Assembly: GCF_002843305.1 (NCBI RefSeq)
Contig: NZ_PGSG01000103.1
Location: 1-64,000 of the forward strand
DNA from: Streptomyces barkulensis
Lineage (GTDB): Bacteria > Actinomycetota > Actinomycetes > Streptomycetales > Streptomycetaceae
Direction: 5' to 3'
Length of the DNA: 64,000 bases
Part shown: in pieces, positions 17,365 through 25,626 of the stretch
Layout: the number at the start of each line of letters is the position of its first letter
Numbering within the stretch: position 1 is the stretch's first letter
Program-made: the position numbers and the translations under genes
Notes under the pieces: model-generated
The model's input: the letters and a program-made list of their open reading frames with translations, nothing else
Told to the model about the DNA's origin: nothing
The model's database searches: none

Positions 17365-17853
17365 GTGTCCGACACCCGCGGGGATCGGACGCTGTCGGAG
17401 AGACTCGACCGGCTCTTCGACACCGTCCGCCCGGAGGGCCCCAAGGGCCGCCGGTACACCAACGAGGAGGTCGCCACCGCCGTCAAACGCGCGGAGCCCG
17501 GTGTCCGGGTGGGCGGCGCCTATCTGTCGGCGCTGCGCAAGGGCACCAAGAAGAACCCCTCCACCGAACTCCTGGCGGCCCTGGCCCGCTTCTTCGGAGT
17601 TCCCGCCTCCTACTTCCTGGACGAGCGCGCCGCGGCCCGCACCGACGCGGAGATCGAACTCGCCAAGGTGGCCCACAACATGGGCGTCAGAAAGCTCGCC
17701 CTGCGCGCCCTGGAGCTGTCCCCCGAGGGGCTCGCCGCCGTGACGAGGATCGTCGAGCACGTCCTGGAGAGCGAGCCCGGCGCCCGCACCCGGCAGGAGG
17801 ACGGCCCGCCCGCCGGCGCGCCGGACCCGGAGAACCGCCCCTCACGGCCCTGA
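17365..17853 (+). CDS. EspR-like HTH DNA-binding protein
   Basis: A 162-residue XRE-type DNA-binding protein. The N-terminal domain (ERLDRLFDTVRPEG, then a helix-turn-helix with YLSALRKGTKKNPSTELLAAL and FFGVPASYFLD) follows the pattern of mycobacterial EspR, a nucleoid-associated regulator that also controls secretion genes. The C-terminal helix region may dimerise. The GTG at 17365 has GGAGGTGG at ideal distance; two upstream in-frame GTGs do not. The tail of ~20 residues is Pro-rich. The promoter with a dyad at 17228-17269 lies about 90 bp upstream. Its targets cannot be told from sequence, although an ESX-like gene group lies 5 kb away. Confidence 0.85.
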   Translation: MSDTRGDRTLSERLDRLFDTVRPEGPKGRRYTNEEVATAVKRAEPGVRVGGAYLSALRKGTKKNPSTELLAALARFFGVPASYFLDERAAARTDAEIELAKVAHNMGVRKLALRALELSPEGLAAVTRIVEHVLESEPGARTRQEDGPPAGAPDPENRPSRP

Positions 17854-17961
17854 CCGCGCCCGACGCTCCCGCACCCGACGGATCCTCACACGTACGCCTA
17901 AGGGGCGTGGTTGTCCGGATCGTCCCGTACCCCTGGGTTTCACGTAGATCGCCGCCATGTG

Positions 17962-18411
17962 ATGCCGGCGCGCATCCACCCGCACTTCCGCGAGGTCGTC
18001 CAGCTGCTGGCCGTGCAGGCGGCCGACGAAGCCCGCCACATGGAGGTCTTCACCCGCCGCGTCACGGCCCTGGCCCGCCGCGACGAGGCCCGGCACGTCG
18101 CCTTCGGCGTCGCCCACCTCCACCACCGCGGCACCGTCGACCCCGCCCTGCGCGGCAGGCTCCGCGCGGCCGTGGAGCGCCGCCACGACGCCCTCACCGA
18201 CACCACGGGCCTCAACGCGGACGTCTTCGACTCCCTGGTGGTGCTCGCCGCGGGCGAGTGGACCCCCGAGGCGATCGGCCGGGGCCACGACGCGGTCCTG
18301 GCCCTCCAGGCCGAGATGGACGAGGGCAGGCGGCGCCGCCTGGTCCACCTCGGCTTCCCCGCCGACGAGGCGGCCGGACTCTCCGCGCTCCACACCCGCG
18401 ACTTCATGTGA
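17962..18411 (+). pseudogene. Ferritin-like protein remnant (N-terminal and internal deletions)
   Basis: The readable 149-residue frame holds two iron-ligand motifs, DEARHMEVF near residue 28 and DEARHVAFG near 48, only about 20 residues apart. In the intact ferritin-like family of Streptomyces (from memory ~300 residues) these motifs are separated by a further ~70-80 residues, and a long N-terminal part precedes them. The rest, down to LHTRDFM, is well kept and in frame. The start is uncertain (ATG at 17962 with no ribosome site). It most likely represents a gene that lost its beginning and an in-frame internal block; a shortened working protein is possible but would lack the four-helix bundle. 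Confidence 0.65.
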
Positions 18412-18426
18412 CCGGGAAAGTCGGCT

Positions 18427-18473
18427 CAACAAAGTAAGACCGGATCTTGGTTAGATCCGGTCTTACTTTGTTG
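18427..18473. terminator. 21-bp-stem hairpin
   Basis: A perfect inverted repeat (arms 18427-18447 and 18453-18473, 5-nt loop) begins 16 bp after the ferritin-like remnant. The stem is unusually AT-rich for this genome, with TTACTTTGTTG on the 3' arm, which gives a partial T-rich exit. It is probably a strong bidirectional terminator between convergent genes. Confidence 0.8.
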
Positions 18474-18484
18474 TGGCGCGGGGT

Positions 18485-18536
18485 GGCGGGGCAGGACCTC
18501 CCTCGCCCCGCGGGGCGAGGGAGGTCCTGCCCCGCC
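18485..18536. terminator. 52-bp perfect palindrome
   Basis: Bases 18485-18536 form an uninterrupted perfect palindrome with 26-bp arms and no loop, centred on CCCCG/CGGGG. It lies 11 bp from the previous hairpin and 34 bp before the stop of the minus-strand SPFH gene. A terminator for the SPFH operon is the simplest reading. Confidence 0.75.
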
Positions 18537-18570
18537 CGGCCGGAGCCGGGCGGACGGGACGAAACGGGGC

Positions 18571-19887
18571 TCAGCCCTCGCCGTCCGCCGTTCCGGCGGA
18601 CCGCGGCGCCGGGTCCGCCGGCGGCAGGGCCGCCAGCCGGGGCAGCAGCTGGGCCGTCAGCAGCGTGGACAGCGCCGAGGTGTCGCCGCCGCCCGCGCCG
18701 TCGGTGCGCACCACGACCGGCCGCGGCGCGCTGCCGGCCAGGGCCGCGCCGACCTCCAGCCGGCGGCGGGCCAGCTCGTACTGGAGCACCGCCCGGTTGT
18801 CCCGGTACGCCTGGGCCAGCCGGCGTTGGGCGCGGGCCTCGTTCTCGGCGGCGATCAGACCGCTGCGCCCGCGGGTCTCGATCTCGAACCGCACCCGCTG
18901 CGCGTTGGTCTCCTGCTCCTCCAGGAGCTGGGCCACCTCCTCGCGCGCCCGGTTCAGGGCGGCCTTCACCTCGACGATGCGCGCGTCGCGCACCTTCTTC
19001 GCCCGCTCGATGTCCATCTGGAGGCTGTCGATGCGGCGCTTGCGGGTCAGGCCCCACTCCTGGTCGTACGCGGCGCGCTCCTTGGCGACCCGCTCACGGG
19101 TGGCCAGGTGCTGCTGGTACTGGGCCGGGAGCTGTACGTCGGGGATGTTGCAGCCGGTGATGCGCACCCCGTAGCGGGAGAGCTGGCGGTTGAGCAGCTC
19201 CTGCATGTCGGCCACGTCCGAGCCCCGCAGGTCGTAGGCCCGCTCGGTGCGCATCTGGCGCGCCCGCTGCCGGATGGCGTCCTGCACCGCGCTGGAGAGC
19301 ACCAGGTCGAAGTTGCCCGCGCCGATGGTCCGCACGAACAGCACCGCGTCGGTGATGCGGAACTTCAGGAAGAACTCGATCGACCGCAGCGGCACGTTCT
19401 CCTGGGTCGGGCAGGCCATCACCGGGGCCGAGTAGGGGATCTCGGTGGCGGTGTCCACCACGAACTCCACCCGCGACCACGGGTGCCACAGATAGTGGCG
19501 GCCCGGGTCCAGGGTGCGGGTGACCGCGCCGTAGCGGGTCAGCACCCCGTTGGTGCCCTGCTCGATCTCCACGATCGAGGAGCGCCACCACCACAGCCCT
19601 CCGACCAGCAGCGCGAGCACGCCCAGGACGTAGGAGAGCACGGCCAGGGAGTCACGGGCGGCGCCGGTCAGCCCGTCGGAGTCGCCCGCGCTCAGCAGTA
19701 CGCCGGTCAGCAGTGCGAACACCCCGAACCACAGCGGCAGCAGCCACCACAGCCGGCGGCGCTGGCGGGGGATGATGACCGGGACCAGGGTGCCCGCCTC
19801 GCCGCCGCGCAGCAGCTGGGCGATCTCGCTCCAGGGGGCGACGGCCTCGGAGATGACCGACCTGCGGGCGGTGGATACGGCGCTCAC
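18571..19887 (-). CDS. SPFH/Band-7 membrane protein (second of pair)
   Basis: A 438-residue membrane protein. Two transmembrane helices (~48-70 and ~82-103) precede an SPFH domain (~105-260; SIVEIEQGTNGVLTRYG onward) and a coiled-coil region rich in Arg/Glu. The C-terminus is Pro/Ala-rich. It is closest in layout to prohibitin/HflK-like proteins. The GTG start overlaps the stop of the upstream SPFH gene (GTGA), so the two are translationally coupled and probably form a hetero-oligomer, as HflK and HflC do (family knowledge; the pairing here is inferred). There is no FtsH gene beside it. A large palindrome lies just downstream. Confidence 0.85.
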   Translation of the reverse strand: MSAVSTARRSVISEAVAPWSEIAQLLRGGEAGTLVPVIIPRQRRRLWWLLPLWFGVFALLTGVLLSAGDSDGLTGAARDSLAVLSYVLGVLALLVGGLWWWRSSIVEIEQGTNGVLTRYGAVTRTLDPGRHYLWHPWSRVEFVVDTATEIPYSAPVMACPTQENVPLRSIEFFLKFRITDAVLFVRTIGAGNFDLVLSSAVQDAIRQRARQMRTERAYDLRGSDVADMQELLNRQLSRYGVRITGCNIPDVQLPAQYQQHLATRERVAKERAAYDQEWGLTRKRRIDSLQMDIERAKKVRDARIVEVKAALNRAREEVAQLLEEQETNAQRVRFEIETRGRSGLIAAENEARAQRRLAQAYRDNRAVLQYELARRRLEVGAALAGSAPRPVVVRTDGAGGGDTSALSTLLTAQLLPRLAALPPADPAPRSAGTADGEG

Positions 19888-21713
19888 TGCGCGGCCTCCT
19901 CGGTGTCGTCGCCGGACGCCGCGGGCGCCGCGGACGCTTCGGGTGCCGTTGGCGCCCCGGGTGCTTCGGATGCTGCGGACGGCCCGGACTCCCCGCCGGG
20001 CGAACCGGACTCCCCGCCGGGCGAACCGGGTTCCCCGCCGGGCGAACCGGACTCCCCGCCGGGCGTTTCCGGGGCCGCGGCCTCCGAGCCGGCGGAGACC
20101 GCCGCGCTCCCGGCCGGCACGGTCGGCCGCTCCTCCTCCAGCAGGGCGCGGATCTCCTCCTGGCGCCGTTCGATGCGCTCGGAGACTTCCCGCAGCCGGG
20201 TGCGGACGGCGGCCATGTCGGCGTCCGTGAACAGCTCCGTGCCGTGCTCGCCGATCATCTCCCGGGCCAGCCGCAGGAAGTCGACCCCGGCCGTGCCGTC
20301 GGCGTCCTCCGAGCCGCCGACCCGCACCAGTTGCGGCAGGTGGTCGGCCACCTGCTCCAGGGTGTCGAGCATCTGCTGCCGGTAGCGGTACTCCAGGATC
20401 TCCGGGGCCTCGGCGGCGGTCACCGCGCGGATGTCCAGGGCCTGCGCCTCCAGCAGCGCGGCGTTGGCCTTCGCCTCCGACTCGGCCTGCACATAGCGCT
20501 GCCGGGCCAGCGCCTGGGCCCGGTTGGTCTCCCGCTCGACGGCGGTGTCCATCTGGGCCTGGTACTGGGCGATCTCCGCCTGGATCGCGGAGAACGTCTC
20601 CTGGAGACCGGCCAGCTCCTTGGTGAGGTCGCCCTCGTCCTGCTCCTTGCGGAGCTGGAGCGCGTACTCGTGGGTGTAGGCCTCCTTGGCCACCCGCACC
20701 ATCTCCGGGGCGGCCAGGTCCATGCGGTAGTTGCGGTCGGAGGGCTCGGCGTGCGTGATGTTGGCGTTGGTCAGCTCCACCGCCGGCTGGAACTGCTGGT
20801 TGAGCTGCTCCAGGAGCCGGCCGGTGTCCTCGCCGACCATGTCGTAGATGCCCGCGGCCTCCTGCTCGTAGATCAGGCTGCGGATGGTCTCGCTGACCGC
20901 GTTGCTCAGCTTCTCCTCGAAGCCGCGGACCGCGCCGAGGGTGTAGACGAACTCCACCGGGTCGTTGATCCGGAACTGGATGAACAGGTCGATCGAGGCC
21001 TTCACCCCGCTGCGGGTCGGAGCCTCGCGCACCGGCGCGTTGAACGGGTACTCGCGGGTGGTGTTGAGGATGTACGACACCCGCTTCCACGGGTTCAGCA
21101 GGATCACCCGGCCGGGGCCGACCACCTGCTCCAGCTTCCCGAAGCGGGTGATCAGCGCCTGGCAGCCGTCCGGCACCATCACCATGCCCTGCCGCCACCA
21201 CACGAAGGCCACGGCCAGCACCGAAAGCACCCAGTAGTGCAGGCCGAACAGGGGGTTGGTCAGCGCGCTGCCGCCGGCGGCGGACACCGTCAAGGAGCCC
21301 ACGAAGCCCACCAGAAGCAGCATGAGCACCGGGAGCATGCTCAGCAGGGAGCGTCCGCGCGGGAGCACCATCGGGCAGATGGCGTGCACCGGCCCGCCCC
21401 CCTCGCGCCGCTGCTCGCTGCGGTTGAGGGCCTCCCCGGCCTCCGCCAGCGGAACGGTCTGCTGCGTCATGACGGTGGCGATGGAGCCGCCCTGCTCCCG
21501 CGCGGCGGGGAAGTCGGCCGGATCGATGCCGTCCTGCTGGGAGGGTTCCCGGCGGGAGGCGCCGCCCTCGGCGTTCCCGCCGCCCTGGCCGCCTCCGCCG
21601 CCTCCGTCACCGCCGCGCCGTCGCCGGCGCAGCTCCTCCTCGGCCACGGCCCGCGGATCGGCCCCCTGGGCCACCGACTGTGCGATTCTGCGCATGTCCT
21701 GGGTTCGTGCCAC
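19884..21713 (-). CDS. SPFH/Band-7 membrane protein (first of pair)
   Basis: A 609-residue membrane protein. A charged N-terminal region with a Gly-rich tract (GGDGGGGGGQGGGN) is followed by two hydrophobic helices (~130-175), an SPFH domain (~185-350; VPDGCQALITRFGKLEQVVGP onward), a coiled coil rich in Gln/Glu, and a low-complexity tail with repeated SPGGE units. The GTG at 21713 was picked for its GAAGG site and for lying just before a conserved-looking helix; starts further upstream (to 21926) read through Pro/Arg-rich sequence. It is coupled to the next SPFH gene. The pair is a second SPFH locus distinct from the flotillin run at 7.4-15.8 kb. Confidence 0.8.
   Translation of the reverse strand: MARTQDMRRIAQSVAQGADPRAVAEEELRRRRRGGDGGGGGGQGGGNAEGGASRREPSQQDGIDPADFPAAREQGGSIATVMTQQTVPLAEAGEALNRSEQRREGGGPVHAICPMVLPRGRSLLSMLPVLMLLLVGFVGSLTVSAAGGSALTNPLFGLHYWVLSVLAVAFVWWRQGMVMVPDGCQALITRFGKLEQVVGPGRVILLNPWKRVSYILNTTREYPFNAPVREAPTRSGVKASIDLFIQFRINDPVEFVYTLGAVRGFEEKLSNAVSETIRSLIYEQEAAGIYDMVGEDTGRLLEQLNQQFQPAVELTNANITHAEPSDRNYRMDLAAPEMVRVAKEAYTHEYALQLRKEQDEGDLTKELAGLQETFSAIQAEIAQYQAQMDTAVERETNRAQALARQRYVQAESEAKANAALLEAQALDIRAVTAAEAPEILEYRYRQQMLDTLEQVADHLPQLVRVGGSEDADGTAGVDFLRLAREMIGEHGTELFTDADMAAVRTRLREVSERIERRQEEIRALLEEERPTVPAGSAAVSAGSEAAAPETPGGESGSPGGEPGSPGGESGSPGGESGPSAASEAPGAPTAPEASAAPAASGDDTEEAAQ
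19987..20065. repeat. 21-bp tandem repeat within SPFH gene
   Basis: Almost four copies of a 21-bp unit (GACTCCCCGCCGGGCGAACC plus one G), the third copy with two changes and the fourth partial. In frame it encodes a 7-residue Ser-Pro-Gly-Gly-Glu repeat in the C-terminal tail of the first SPFH protein. Copy number probably varies between strains. Confidence 0.85.
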
Positions 21714-21957
21714 GTCTGCCCTTCGCCGTCTCCGGTCGTATTCGTCCCGTACGGGTGTTCCACTCCATCTCACATCACGCGGCCCGCCCGGGGCCAAGCC
21801 GGGCGTGGATCGTGACCCGTACGGGACCTTCCGGGCCGTCTGTGGCGGCACCGACCCACCGTCGGGAACAGGGCGGCGGCAGAGCAGAGGACGGATCAGC
21901 GCCGTCAGGCGATCACCTTGCGGCACGGTGGCCCGTAAGGCACCTTCGGCACTGGCC

Positions 21958-22251
21958 TCAAGGTGCGAGGACGGTCAGCCGCAGCAGTGCGGCCAGGTTC
22001 GGGAGCACGGGGAGCGCGTACCACCACCGGCGCAGGCGCCCGGCTCTCACGAACCTCCAGGTCAGCAGCGCGCAGACACCGGTGGCCAGCAGCGCCGGCC
22101 CCGCTGTGAAACCGGAGTGGGCGGCGGCGTCCGGCTCCCACGGATTGGCGGTCCCGGACATGTACGCCAGGAAGATGAGGTAGCCCGCCACCGCGTGCGC
22201 CAGGACCAGGAGGACGGCGCCCCGCGTGCGAGCCGGGCCGTGCGTTCTCAC
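21958..22251 (-). CDS. Small membrane protein, last gene of the WXG-like operon
   Basis: A 97-residue protein with about three hydrophobic segments: AVLLVLAHAVAGYLIFLAYM, a central Ala/Leu stretch, and a C-terminal ALPVLPNLAALLRLTVL. I do not recognise the family. The GTG at 22251 overlaps the TGA of the upstream gene (GTGA), which fixes the start and implies coupling; an alternative start at 22305 would lie inside that gene. It closes the four-gene run that starts at 25527. A role as membrane partner of the run is inference from position only. Confidence 0.65.
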   Translation of the reverse strand: MRTHGPARTRGAVLLVLAHAVAGYLIFLAYMSGTANPWEPDAAAHSGFTAGPALLATGVCALLTWRFVRAGRLRRWWYALPVLPNLAALLRLTVLAP

Positions 22252-22871
22252 CGCGATGCGACCACCCGTGGGGGACTGGGAGGGAAGTCGGTCTTCTCCT
22301 TGCACTCGGCCACCTCATAGGCGCGTTCGGCAACCTGGAAGCCGATGTCCACGATCGCCTGCCGGAGTTCGTCTCCCGAGGCCCGGCTCTCGCTGAACAT
22401 CCCCGCCGTCACGATCAGCGCATACGGCCGCGGACCCACACCCTCCTCGGGGTCCGAAGGCGTGCAGGGGATGTAGATGCTCGCGTCTCTGGGCCAGGAA
22501 GTGGCCTCTATCCCACCAGTCAGGTCGATGGGCTTTCCATCTTTGTTTTCCGCATGGTAGTTGCGCCAGGATTCCTGGCTGGTTTTCATCATCTCCGCCC
22601 TGGCGGACAGGATGCTTTCCTCTTCCGTTATCAGGGAGCAGCTGAATATGATGTCATCCCCTGGCCTTCCTCGACTGGTGTGCACGGTCACTTCCCTTGT
22701 GTCCGGCAGCACGCTGTCGGCGATCGAAGTGTCGACTGCGGCTTCGCATACACTGTCCGGCAGATCTTCCACGCCGTCCAAAAATATCTCTCGATATCCC
22801 AGGAAGCCGGAAACGGAAATCCCCGCGATCAAGGCAGTGGTCAGAAGTGCGTCCTTGCTTTCCTTCTTCAT
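22248..22871 (-). CDS. Single-pass exported or membrane protein, WXG-like operon
   Basis: A 207-residue protein with a short basic N-terminus (MKKESK), one hydrophobic helix (ALLTTALIAGISVSGFLGY) and a hydrophilic remainder with Cys residues at SVCEAA, FSCSL, IPCTP and AECKE, suggesting an extracytoplasmic domain with disulfides. The family is not recognised. The ATG at 22871 has AGAGGAA at ideal distance; a GTG at 22895 overlapping the previous stop is an alternative. Codon use is less GC-biased than in the surrounding genes (several ATA, AAA and TCT codons), as in the neighbouring 725-residue gene. Confidence 0.75.
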   Translation of the reverse strand: MKKESKDALLTTALIAGISVSGFLGYREIFLDGVEDLPDSVCEAAVDTSIADSVLPDTREVTVHTSRGRPGDDIIFSCSLITEEESILSARAEMMKTSQESWRNYHAENKDGKPIDLTGGIEATSWPRDASIYIPCTPSDPEEGVGPRPYALIVTAGMFSESRASGDELRQAIVDIGFQVAERAYEVAECKEKTDFPPSPPRVVASR

Positions 22872-22891
22872 TTGCAATTCCTCTGCAAGTT

Positions 22892-25069
22892 TCACGGGCT
22901 GGGACGCTTGGTTGAACTTTCCAGGAGGCTGTCGCTGTTGACCCAGCCATCCTTGAATTCTTTCCGGATGAAGTTCTTCATGTCGTTCGGAGGGAGGTCT
23001 GAATCATGTTTTTCCAGGGCATGGCCGGCGGCGTCCTGTATGGATTTCGTGCCGGATTCCTCCGCGTTGAAAAATCCTTGGCTGCTCCGATAGATCGCCT
23101 CGTCGGTTCCGTCCATCTGACGGCCTTCGTAGATGTGATCGATCCTAATTGCGGCAGTTCCCGCGAAGAACGAACTTGCCGCTGCGGCCGCGACCTGGCC
23201 TGCGAGGGTTTGCGGAACGAGTGCTGCCGCGCCAACGGCTGTGGCGGTGGACACCACGGTCTTGAAAAATTCCCCCTGCTGCTCGAACGCCTTGTTCGTC
23301 TTCTCGTCGCGCTCGACGGAGTTCCCTATCTCTATGTCCTGGCGAGAGTTGGCCATCACCCCTTCAATGATCCCGGAATTTTTAGCGATAGTTCCTATGG
23401 CGTCCTTGGTGGTGCCGTCATAGAAGTCCGGATTGGCGATATGCGCCTCGATCGAGCTGCTGGTGTAGATATTCTGCCCGTAGATCACGGAGGCGTACGC
23501 GTCGTCATCTTTCGCCAAGTTGTAGAGGAACCTGTACGCGTCGGACTGACTTAGCTCATTGGGGGCCTCACTGTTCGTCATGAAGACTGTCTCCGCACCA
23601 CCTCCCGCAATCGCACGGTTGATCTCCGGCATGTATGCGGCAGCGATGTGCCCCAGGCTCTCCCCCGTGGCCTCGTCGACCAGTTTCTCTCCGCCCGGCT
23701 TCGCGATCACGTGCATCACGTCCTTGACGATCTCCACCTGATCCCTGCTGTGAGGGATGGGTTCGGCAGGGACCTCACCGCCGTGCGGAACTCCTGTCAC
23801 GGCCGCCTCCAGAGCCCGTGACACAGGTGTCCCGCGGTCGGTGTTCTTCGTGCTCTCGAGCATGTGCTCGGTACGCTCTTTGTCCTTGAAGAAGGATTCC
23901 GCGGCGTCAGGGTTGTGGGACAAGGCGTTCATGAACCCGTTGACCGGGTCCTGTCCGTCACCCTTTCCGAAGACAAGGTCGAAGTAGCCGTGGTTCTCCC
24001 AGACCTCTTTGGTGTGTCCCGGCCCCAGTGCGGTACTCCGGTCCTTCTCCCAGACCAGTTTCCCGTACTCGTCGAGGAATTTGCTGTCGAAGCTTCCGTG
24101 GCCCATGAGGCTGCTCATGACCTGGAGCCCCAGAGGACCGGTCAGACCCTTCATCGGATCACCGCGGAACGCCGTGTTGCCCTCCCTCATCACCTCTTTC
24201 TCCCAGCGCTGCATCCCGAGGCTGTCGGATTGTGTGGCGGTGGCCAGCGTGATGCTCATGTTCTCCTGAAGACTTTTGAGCATCTCGAGGTCATCGCCCC
24301 GGGCGCCGGCATGGGTGGACGTGACGTTGCTCCAGAATTGGAGTGTCTCCTTGCCACCGGACCGGGATGCGAACCTGTCGGCGAAGAGGGGGTCGTCGGC
24401 GTACTTCTCAAGGCTGTGGTCGAGGCTCGCCAGTTCCTCCAGTGAGGGATCACCCTTCCGGACGATCTTCGCCATCTTCTCGGCTGTTCTGATGGCCTCG
24501 GCGGCGGAGTCGCGGTCTTTGTAGTATCCGTCGGAGAATCCGTAGTCCGACTGATCCACGAGGGCCCGCAGGACCTTGGCCGCGGTGGTGTCGCTGTTGC
24601 GGGCTTTCTTGAGGATGCCCCGGATCTCGTCGCGCAGATCGGTAGCGTCCTGAGAGCTGCGCTCGGGGACTCCGGTGTCCTCGGCCGCACGGTCGGGGTG
24701 GACGTTCACGGTGACGGTGAAGCCGCCGTCACCGGTGCCTCGCACCGTCAGGTTCTTCGCCGTGCCGCGCTCGATGGCTTCCTTGAGCTGCCTGCGGTAC
24801 TCCACCAGCTCGTCACGGGTGTCCCTGAGGATGTTGCGGATGGAGGTGGCCTGGGTGTGGGCGTCAGCGAACTCACCGGTGGTCTTCTCGATGAACTCGC
24901 GGGTCACATCGGCGTTGCTGCCGCTCCAGTCGGCCTTCAGCGCCTTCGCCTTGAGATCGGACTTGGCCTCCTCCTCCAGGTCCTTGAGGCGGCCGACCAT
25001 GTCCGACCAGTCACCGACGGCCGTGTTCAGCTTGGAGAAGTCGGCGTAGAGCAGGGCGTCGAAGTCCAT
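22892..25069 (-). CDS. Large WXG-motif protein (DUF6571-like), possible ESX-type substrate
   Basis: A 725-residue protein of unknown function. The N-terminal ~110 residues are helical with a Trp-Ser-Gly turn at 48-50 (KADWSGSNAD) in the WXG100 manner, then LRDTRDELVEYRRQLKEAI. A long middle part recalls the DUF6571 proteins common in Streptomyces (from memory). Near the C-terminus lies a hydrophobic block (VVSTATAVGAAALVPQ, then AAAAASSFFAGTAA). There is no signal peptide. Its ATG overlaps the stop of the upstream gene by one base (TGATG). Codons are atypical for the window: around 23378-23402 the reading is ATA-GGA-ACT-ATC-GCT-AAA-AAT. Type VII export is possible, but no EccC-type genes are present here. 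Confidence 0.8.
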   Translation of the reverse strand: MDFDALLYADFSKLNTAVGDWSDMVGRLKDLEEEAKSDLKAKALKADWSGSNADVTREFIEKTTGEFADAHTQATSIRNILRDTRDELVEYRRQLKEAIERGTAKNLTVRGTGDGGFTVTVNVHPDRAAEDTGVPERSSQDATDLRDEIRGILKKARNSDTTAAKVLRALVDQSDYGFSDGYYKDRDSAAEAIRTAEKMAKIVRKGDPSLEELASLDHSLEKYADDPLFADRFASRSGGKETLQFWSNVTSTHAGARGDDLEMLKSLQENMSITLATATQSDSLGMQRWEKEVMREGNTAFRGDPMKGLTGPLGLQVMSSLMGHGSFDSKFLDEYGKLVWEKDRSTALGPGHTKEVWENHGYFDLVFGKGDGQDPVNGFMNALSHNPDAAESFFKDKERTEHMLESTKNTDRGTPVSRALEAAVTGVPHGGEVPAEPIPHSRDQVEIVKDVMHVIAKPGGEKLVDEATGESLGHIAAAYMPEINRAIAGGGAETVFMTNSEAPNELSQSDAYRFLYNLAKDDDAYASVIYGQNIYTSSSIEAHIANPDFYDGTTKDAIGTIAKNSGIIEGVMANSRQDIEIGNSVERDEKTNKAFEQQGEFFKTVVSTATAVGAAALVPQTLAGQVAAAAASSFFAGTAAIRIDHIYEGRQMDGTDEAIYRSSQGFFNAEESGTKSIQDAAGHALEKHDSDLPPNDMKNFIRKEFKDGWVNSDSLLESSTKRPSP

Positions 25070-25527
25070 CAGCGCTGGGTCCTCTCGTCAAACCCTTCGT
25101 TCAGGTGGGTGAGGCTGTTGAAGAGGCCGCTGATGTGCTGCTCGTTGTCGGCATGGGCCTTGCCGCTGTATTCCAGGTGGTTGGAGATGTGGCCGCAGGC
25201 GTCGGTGAGGGTCCGAAGCTGGTCTCGCCACCGGGTCGTGACGTAGTCCAGAGCACTGCCGATCTCGAAGTCCCGGCTCAGGGCGGCGGCCGCCGCGTAG
25301 CCGCTGACCCGGGCGCGGTCACCGTCCTTGATCAGCCGCTCGCGCAGTCTGAACGCCGCGTCTCCGATGGCCGCCAGGTCTTTCTGCTTCACGGTCAGTT
25401 CACCGTGCGAGGAGTCGGCGCTCTTGCCCCAGCCGCCCCCGCCGTCGAGCCGGTTCAGCCGCATCTGCGCGGCCTTGCGCTCCTCCGCGGCCGTCACCAG
25501 CCGGTTCCACTCGTCGTCGAACGACAT
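25069..25527 (-). CDS. Helical WXG100-like small protein, first gene of operon
   Basis: A 152-residue, almost all-helical protein with GGGWGK near residue 32 and a C-terminal helix pair (YVTTRWRDQLRTLTDACGHIS). Size and helix content fit the ESX/WXG100-like partner proteins that Streptomyces encodes ahead of large WXG proteins. The ATG at 25527 follows GGGGGAGGA at ~9 nt; the longer frame to 26043 is not credible. Its stop overlaps the ATG of the 725-residue gene (TGATG). The two probably form a complex. Function is not known. Confidence 0.75.
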   Translation of the reverse strand: MSFDDEWNRLVTAAEERKAAQMRLNRLDGGGGWGKSADSSHGELTVKQKDLAAIGDAAFRLRERLIKDGDRARVSGYAAAAALSRDFEIGSALDYVTTRWRDQLRTLTDACGHISNHLEYSGKAHADNEQHISGLFNSLTHLNEGFDERTQR

Positions 25528-25626
25528 CCGTGTTGTCCTCCCCCTACGGCTGCCTGCGGTCAAGCCGGAAACCCAAGGTACGCACGCGGTGACAGCGGGT
25601 GCCAACGGGGTCGTCGGTGAGTCGCC

